Shown one piece after another: positions 59,267-64,000 of a stretch of 64,000 nt of DNA (position 1 is the stretch's first letter; each line of letters begins with the position of its first letter). The notes below the pieces were generated by a model that saw nothing but the letters and a program-made list of their open reading frames with translations, was not told the origin of the DNA and did not search any database. Position numbers and translations under genes: made by a program. Source of the stretch: Kitasatospora paranensis (GTDB taxonomy: Bacteria > Actinomycetota > Actinomycetes > Streptomycetales > Streptomycetaceae); assembly GCF_039544005.1 (NCBI RefSeq), contig NZ_BAABKV010000001.1, forward strand, positions 4,464,001 to 4,528,000. The letters run 5' to 3'.

Positions 59267-60714
59267 CGGGCGAGCTCCCGGGCGCAGAACCGGGCGGCCG
59301 CCGCCCGGTCGGGTTTGCGGGAGCGTCCGGCCAGCGGCACCTCGCCGAGCAGGACGGCGTCCGGCCGGGCGCTGCCCATCCGGGCCAGCGGCCGTTCCAG
59401 ATCGGCCCGCAGCCGGCGGCGGTCGGCGCCTCGGCGGGGCTGGACGAGGGCGACCAGCCGTTCGTCGCCGTCCCCGGCGGGGATGCCGACCAGGACGGCG
59501 AGTTCGACCTCGGGCAGGTGCAGGCCGGGCTCGTACAGGCCCGGATAGATGTTCTCGGCGCGCCGCAGCACCATGTCCTTGCAGCGGCCGGCCAGCACGA
59601 TCCGCCCGTCGGCGTCGAGGCCGGCCCGGTCGCCGGTGCGCACCCACGGGTCGGGGTGTTCGCCGAGGTAGCGGTCGCGGGCGGTGGCGGAGGCCAGCAG
59701 CAGTTCGCCGCCGTCGGCGAGCCGGGTGCGGACGCCGGGCAGGGGACGGCCCAGCAGGTCGCCCTCGCCGGTGAAGGCGGACTTCTCCGCCTCCTCGACG
59801 GCCGCGGCCGGAAACAGCTCGGTGAGCGCGTACACGCCCCAGGCCTCCGTGGCCCCGGCCCGTTTGACCCGGCGCAGCAGTTCGGCCGGGGCAGGTGCGG
59901 AGCCCGTCCAGACCCGGCCGGTGAACCTGTCCACCGTCCGCAGCTGCGGCGGCGTCAGGTACGTCTCGGCGGGTGCCAGCCGGCGGATCTGCCGGGACAG
60001 CACCCGGGTCGCCCGGGCGGGCAGGGCGACGGTGGCGCCGGCCGCCAGCGCGGGCACGAGGACGAAGAAGGTGCCGCCGAGGACGGCGTCGCCGGCCTGC
60101 GGCCGGACCAGGGCGCGGACGGCGCGCAGCCCGGCGGCGACCGAGTCGCGGGTGTGCACCACGGCCCGCGGCGCCGAGGTGGTGCCCGAGGTGAAGACGA
60201 TCACCGCGTCGCCGTCCCCGTCGTGCGGAGCCGGGGCCCGTCCGCCGGTGCGCAGGGCGGGCGCGCAGCCGGGGTGGCGCGGGCCCACCGTGGCGACCGG
60301 GCCGAGCGCGTCGAGCCTGGGCAGTTCGAGCCGGGCCCGCCGGGCGAGCGGCCGGGCCCAGCCGGCCACCGCCTGGGCGGCGGCGTCGGCCACGACCAGG
60401 GCGGGCGGGGCCAGCCGGAGCCGGGCGAGCAGCACGTCGGGGCCGGCGGCGGGGTCGAGGACGGCGGCCCGCAGTCCGAGCCGGTGTGCGGCGATCATCA
60501 GGGCGAGCGCCCGCGGGCCGGGCCGGACGGCGACCCCGAGGGTGTCCCCGGCGGCCAGCCCGTGGCCGTGGTGCAGGGCCGCGGCGTACCGGTCGGCGAG
60601 GTCGGCGAGGTCGCCGCAGCGGGCGCGGACCCGGACGGCGCCGCTGCGGGTGCAGCCGAGCACGGCGGGCCGTTCGGCGCCCTCCCGGAGCACTCGGGCG
60701 AGGTGGTCGAGCAC
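59263..60714 (-). CDS. AMP-dependent acyl-CoA synthetase/ligase-like protein (OleC-like)
   Basis: 483 aa of the ANL superfamily. The P-loop-like motif VIVFTSGTTSAPRAVVHT, the YALTE motif, and RTGDRAGLDADGRIVLAGR are visible, and the C-terminal catalytic Lys lies in GRSRKPDR. The start GTG (LDHLARVLREGAERP) has GGAGAG upstream. It activates a carboxylate as acyl-adenylate. Placed between a KAS III and an SDR, it most resembles the OleC role (beta-lactone formation from a beta-hydroxy acid), but this is context-based inference. Confidence 0.83.
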   Translation of the reverse strand: MLDHLARVLREGAERPAVLGCTRSGAVRVRARCGDLADLADRYAAALHHGHGLAAGDTLGVAVRPGPRALALMIAAHRLGLRAAVLDPAAGPDVLLARLRLAPPALVVADAAAQAVAGWARPLARRARLELPRLDALGPVATVGPRHPGCAPALRTGGRAPAPHDGDGDAVIVFTSGTTSAPRAVVHTRDSVAAGLRAVRALVRPQAGDAVLGGTFFVLVPALAAGATVALPARATRVLSRQIRRLAPAETYLTPPQLRTVDRFTGRVWTGSAPAPAELLRRVKRAGATEAWGVYALTELFPAAAVEEAEKSAFTGEGDLLGRPLPGVRTRLADGGELLLASATARDRYLGEHPDPWVRTGDRAGLDADGRIVLAGRCKDMVLRRAENIYPGLYEPGLHLPEVELAVLVGIPAGDGDERLVALVQPRRGADRRRLRADLERPLARMGSARPDAVLLGEVPLAGRSRKPDRAAAARFCARELAR

Positions 60715-60740
60715 GGTCTCTCCTAGTCCGCGGGGTGCGG

Positions 60741-61480
60741 TCAGCGCGGGTCGACGCCGCGGCCGCCGCTGCCGCGTTCGAGGTACCAGCGGGCGGTGCC
60801 GAGGACGCCGTAGGCGCGGATCCGGCGGGTGGAGTTCTGGACCACCATGTCGCGGCGGTGCACGATGGCCGTGGTGTGGCGGCGGACGCGGTTGATGAAG
60901 GTCCGGTCGGTGGGTGAGGGCCGGCGCGGCATGCCGCCCACGGCCTCGTACAGCGCCGCGGTGATCGCCATGTTGTTGCCCGCGTGCATCCGGTAGGGCA
61001 CCAGGTAGCCGTGCCGGCGGCGGTGCGCGGGGCGGATCCGGCCGAAGAGGGCGCCGAGGACGACGAGGGCGCGGAACACCCGCCGGCCGAGCGGCCCGTG
61101 CTCGTCGTGCCGGGCCTCGATGTGCCCGCAGACCAGGCCGCGGGAGGCGAGCATCCCGGCCCGGGCGGCGGCCGTCCAGCCGGGCGCGGGCAGGCAGTCG
61201 GCGTCGGTGCGGGCGAGGAGTTCGGCGCCGTGCGCGATGGCGTGCCGGAAGCCGGTGTCGATCGCGCAGCCGACCCCTTCTCGTGCTCCACCAGCACGTG
61301 CACGGGGAAGGGCGCGCCGACGGCGAAGGCCCGGACCAGGCCGGCGGTGCGGTCGGTGGAGCCGTTGTCCACCACCAGCAGGGTGAAGTCGGTGTCGTGC
61401 TGGGCGGCGAGCGCCCGGAGGGTGCCGCCGATCCGGTCCTCCTCCTGGTACGCCGGGACGACCACCCAGAGCCGGCTCAC
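60741..61480 (-). CDS. GT2 glycosyltransferase, frame broken at 61274-61277
   Basis: About 246 aa from GTG (SRLWVVVPAYQEEDR), overlapping the KAS III stop by 4 nt. LLVVDNGSTDRTAGL and, in the restored frame, the DxD-type DADCLPAPGW identify the GT2 fold. The second half has RMHAGNNMAITAALY and SPTDRTFINRVRR. The frame is lost in a C4 run (61274-61277); one added base turns EHEKGSAARS into EHEKGVGCAIDTGFRHAI. It may glycosylate the product of the neighbouring lipid-type enzymes or a polyprenyl carrier; its acceptor is not known. Confidence 0.8.
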
Positions 61481-62495
61481 GTGACCTCCCACACCATCGT
61501 CATCAGGCTGACCCCACCGCCGAGGCCGACCATCAGCACCCGCTCCCCGGGCCCAGTTCGTCCTGGATCCGGTCCAGCTGCACGCCGATCGTGGCGCTGG
61601 CGATGTTGCCGAGCTCCGGGACGGTGAGCACCAGCCGGTCGCGGGGCACCCCGGTGAGCTCCACGAAGCGCTCCAGGTAGGGCACCGTCACCTGGTGCAC
61701 GAGCACCCGGGCGTACGCGTCCCAGCCCAGCCCGGTGCGCGCCGCGACCCGGGTCAGGATGTCGCCGCCGATCTTCTCGAAGACGCCGCGCAACTCCTTG
61801 CCGCCGCCGCGGAACCAGCTGTACTCGTCGCCGCGCGGGTGCCGCGACCCGCCGCCCGGGATGCCGCCCACCGCCCAGTGTTCCGAGGCGGTCTCGGTCT
61901 CGACGTCGACGATCCCGCCGCGTGCGACCGGCTCGACCACGACGGCCGCGCCGGCGTCCCCGAAGGTGTACCCGGCGAAGCCGTCCCGGAACTCGGCGAG
62001 GCCGGCCGGGTCGCGCCGCATCGCGCGGCTCGGCGTCTCCCCGGTCACGACCAGTGCCCGCCGGGCCCGGCCGGCCAGGATCATCGCGCGGGCCGTGTCG
62101 ATGCCGTTCAGGAAGCTGTTGCACGCGTTGGAGACGTCGAACGCGTGCGCCCGGGAGCCGAGTTCCGCCTGCACCAGGTGGGCGGTGGCCGGTTCGCAGA
62201 CGTCCCGGGTGGCCGAGGCGTACACCAGCAGGTCGATGTCGGACGGATCGTGGCCGGCCCGGGCGAGGGCCCGGCGGGCGGCGGCCAGCGCCAGCGTCGA
62301 GGCGTACTCGCCGTCGGCGGCGAACCGCCGGGTCGCGATGCCGGTGGCCTTCTCGAACATGCCCTCGGGGAGCCGGAGTCCACTGCCCGCGGTGACCTCG
62401 TCCTGCAACTGCCGGGAGGTCAGCTCGTGCTCCGGCAGGGCACTGCCGACGCCGGTGATGCCCACGGCGGTGATGCCCGTGGCGCTGGTGCCCAC
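61477..62495 (-). CDS. 3-oxoacyl-ACP synthase III-like (KAS III/OleA-type) enzyme; breaks near both ends
   Basis: About 340 aa thiolase-fold condensing enzyme. The catalytic Cys lies in DVSNACNSFLNGID (Cys125 counted from the GTG at 62495), with His in VLVHQVTVPYLERF and Asn in ELGNIASATIGVQ. The 3' end is in a different frame: one added base in the C4 run 61545-61548 gives LGPGERVLMVGLGGGVSLM and a stop at 61477. The start is also doubtful: one added base in the G5 run 62498-62502 would join an ATG at 62530 (MSLTGPHPGTPLVG), which has a better ribosome-binding context. It starts a translationally coupled operon, and a 22-bp palindrome lies upstream. Confidence 0.82.
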
Positions 62496-62563
62496 GAGGG
62501 GGTGCCCGGATGCGGGCCGGTCAGGCTCATACCCGTCATGCTCCCGCCGCCCGGGCGGCCCGG

Positions 62564-62585
62564 GCTTGAGTACCCGTACTCAAGC
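62564..62585. promoter_or_regulatory. Perfect 22-bp palindrome upstream of the KAS III operon
   Basis: GCTTGAGTAC-CC-GTACTCAAGC, 10-bp arms with a 2-bp centre, 34-70 nt upstream of the operon start. It is A+T-richer than its surroundings. The symmetry fits a dimeric regulator. The divergent VC0807-like gene starts 134 nt away, so it could be shared. Confidence 0.6.
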
Positions 62586-62718
62586 ATGACGGGCCGTCGG
62601 CCTCAGCCATGACGTCTGTCACGCGGTTTCGTGCACGGGCGACACTGCCGGGCGGCCCCCGTGCGCGGGATCGTTGGGGCAACGGGAGAACGGCACCACC
62701 GGACAGGGGAGCGGCACG

Positions 62719-63402
62719 ATGGCCACCATCACCACCAGCGCAGCGATCGAGCGGACCGAGCGGACCGGGCGTGCGGAGTCCGGCCGCGACGCGCTGAAGC
62801 CGCTCGTGATCGACGTGGCCGTGCCGCTCGGCACGTACTCTGCGGCCCACGGGCTGCTCGGCCTCGGGCTGGTCGCCTCGCTGACGCTCGGCAGCGCCGT
62901 CCCCGCCGTCCGCACCGTGGCCTCCCTGCTGCGGAGCCGCTCGGTCAACGGCCTGGCGCTGCTGATGCTGGTGGTCAACCTGGCCGGCATCGCGCTCTCC
63001 GCCCTCACCGGCGACCCCCGGCTGATGCTCGCCAAGGACGGTGCGGTCAGCAGTGTGATCGGTGGCGCGATCATCGTGTCGGCCCTCGTCGGCAGGCCGC
63101 TGATGACCGCGGGCATGCGGCCCTTCGTCGTCCGGGGCCAGGCCGCCCGCGCCGCCGCCTGGGACCGGCTGGCCGCCGGATCGGTCGCCTTCCGCCGTCA
63201 GGAGCGCGCCTTCTCGCTGGTCTGGGGCACCGTGCTCGTCGCCGAGTGCATCGCCCGGGTGATCGGCGCCTACACCGTCCCGGTGGAGACGATGGTCTGG
63301 CTCGGCACCGTCTTCCTGGTGGCCGCGCTCGGCCTCGGTGTCGTGGTCGGCAACGTCTTCGCCGGCCGGATGGCCCGGCAGGTCATCGCCGAGGCCGAGT
63401 GA
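62719..63402 (+). CDS. VC0807-family-like integral membrane protein
   Basis: 227 aa with about six membrane helices. The N-terminus is polar (MATITTSAAIERTERTG), followed by LVIDVAVPLGTYSAAHGLLG, a typical start of VC0807-like proteins, and VPAVRTVASLLRSRSVNGLA. Function unknown. It is followed by a very strong terminator. The start ATG has GGGGAG upstream. Confidence 0.75.
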   Translation: MATITTSAAIERTERTGRAESGRDALKPLVIDVAVPLGTYSAAHGLLGLGLVASLTLGSAVPAVRTVASLLRSRSVNGLALLMLVVNLAGIALSALTGDPRLMLAKDGAVSSVIGGAIIVSALVGRPLMTAGMRPFVVRGQAARAAAWDRLAAGSVAFRRQERAFSLVWGTVLVAECIARVIGAYTVPVETMVWLGTVFLVAALGLGVVVGNVFAGRMARQVIAEAE

Positions 63403-63416
63403 CCCGCACCGGCGCC

Positions 63417-63472
63417 CGCAACGCCGGACGCCCGCCCACCGCAGCAGCGGTGGGCGGGCGTCCGGCGTTGCG
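63417..63472. terminator. Very strong bidirectional terminator
   Basis: A perfect 26-bp stem (63417-63442 and 63447-63472) with an AGCA loop between the convergent VC0807-like and flotillin-like genes. Confidence 0.92.
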
Positions 63473-63475
63473 GGA

Positions 63476-64000
63476 TCAGTCCTTGGCGTTGTCCTGGACG
63501 GGGATCGCCTGGCTGACGACGCGCTGCGCGGTCTGCTCGGCGCCCTCGCCCGCGTCGTTCTGCGGGCTCATCGCGCCGAGCAGCTGCCGGGCCAGGCCGA
63601 GGCCCGTGCCGCCCATGGTCAGCGCCTTGGCGAACATCTCGCCCATGCCTTCCGCGCCGTTCAGCAGCACCATGTGCTCGACGTTGCCGAACGCCTCCGC
63701 ACCGGCCCGGACGATCTCCGGCCAGTTCTCCGCGAGCTGCTGCGCGACCACGGCCTCCTGGTTCTCGGCCAGCGCCGACGCCCGCGCCTTGATCGCCTCG
63801 GCCTCGGCGAGACCGAGCGCCCGGGCCGCCTCCGCGGCGGCCAGACCCTTGGCCTCGGCCGCCGCGGCCTCGGCCTGGCCGGTCGCCTTGGTGGCCTCCG
63901 CCGACGCCAGACCGCGGGCCCGGGTGGCCTCCGCCTCCGCGTTGGCCGCGATCTTGACCCGGTTCGCCTCGGCGGCCGCCTTCAGCTCGGTCTCCCGGGC
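63476..64000 (-). CDS. Flotillin/SPFH-family protein, 3' part only
   Basis: The last roughly 174 codons of a longer gene; the 5' end lies outside the window. The visible part shows the Ala/Glu/Lys-rich coiled coil of flotillins, with repeats such as AEAEATRARGLASAEA and ATGQAEAAAAEAKGLAAAEA. The end is NVEHMVLLNGAEGMGEMFAKA and SQAIPVQDNAKD. Flotillins organise membrane microdomains. The SPFH domain proper is not in the window, so the call depends on the coiled-coil and tail. Confidence 0.82.
   Translation of the reverse strand, partial: ARETELKAAAEANRVKIAANAEAEATRARGLASAEATKATGQAEAAAAEAKGLAAAEAARALGLAEAEAIKARASALAENQEAVVAQQLAENWPEIVRAGAEAFGNVEHMVLLNGAEGMGEMFAKALTMGGTGLGLARQLLGAMSPQNDAGEGAEQTAQRVVSQAIPVQDNAKD

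Overview
The window is very G+C-rich, densely coded DNA of a sporulating actinomycete, most likely a member of the Streptomycetaceae (Streptomyces or Kitasatospora). The evidence is the fhaA-fhaB-pstP-rodA-pbpA growth and division operon, an SsgA-like sporulation protein, a bkd branched-chain keto-acid dehydrogenase operon with its Lrp-type regulator, many GTG starts, and typical secreted sedolisin proteases. No insertion sequence, prophage, rRNA or CRISPR array was seen.

Layout. 0-6.2 kb: cell-wall and division operon on the minus strand (fhaA, fhaB, a possible small ORF, pstP, rodA, pbpA). 6.6 kb: tRNA-Leu(CAG) with a strong terminator. 7-10.1 kb: secreted S53 peptidase with three C-terminal repeat modules. 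10.2-15.1 kb: two-component system, divergent from an MprF-like lysyltransferase and a rhomboid-like membrane protein. 15.2-25.4 kb: SpoIIE/PAS/GAF/HATPase phosphatase, J-domain and rhodanese genes, a DUF5819-HTTM pair, an FUSC transporter-like protein, a TrmH-type rRNA methyltransferase and a cell-wall hydrolase. 25.5-34.3 kb: PPOX and VOC genes behind a palindromic operator, an HTH regulator, a second S53 peptidase, a CGNR regulator, a flavin monooxygenase and a GT2-GtrA glycosyltransferase. 34.4-36.1 kb: paaN. 36.2-40.0 kb: a WXG100-like/polymorphic-toxin locus with three downstream paralogous genes built from a toxin-like module and an immunity-like module; this is the most novel-looking part of the window. 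40.0-46.1 kb: mannosyltransferase-like membrane protein, TetR regulator, bkdR and bkdABC. 46.2-51.1 kb: globin-reductase, NUDIX, SsgA-like, holin-like, cupin and tenA. 51.1-57.2 kb: two large paralogous secreted beta-helix/PKD proteins. 57.3-62.5 kb: a five-gene, translationally coupled operon (KAS III, GT2, AMP-ligase, P450, SDR) resembling an olefin/beta-lactone-type pathway. 62.7-64 kb: VC0807-like membrane protein and the 3' part of a flotillin-like gene.

How parts work together. The fha-pstP-rodA-pbpA genes link phospho-signalling to peptidoglycan synthesis. paaN and the bkd operon are preceded by almost identical 14-bp palindromes of the PaaR type, and a TetR gene lies beside bkdR, so aromatic and branched-chain acid catabolism may be co-regulated. 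The S53 peptidase at 7 kb and the two PKD proteins share one roughly 125-residue extracellular repeat module.

Sequence quality. At least a dozen genes are interrupted by an apparent one-base deletion. Nearly all fall in short G or C homopolymers, and every one needs a base restored. This looks like systematic under-calling of homopolymers in the assembly rather than real pseudogenes. Each affected gene is listed once over its full span with the break located.
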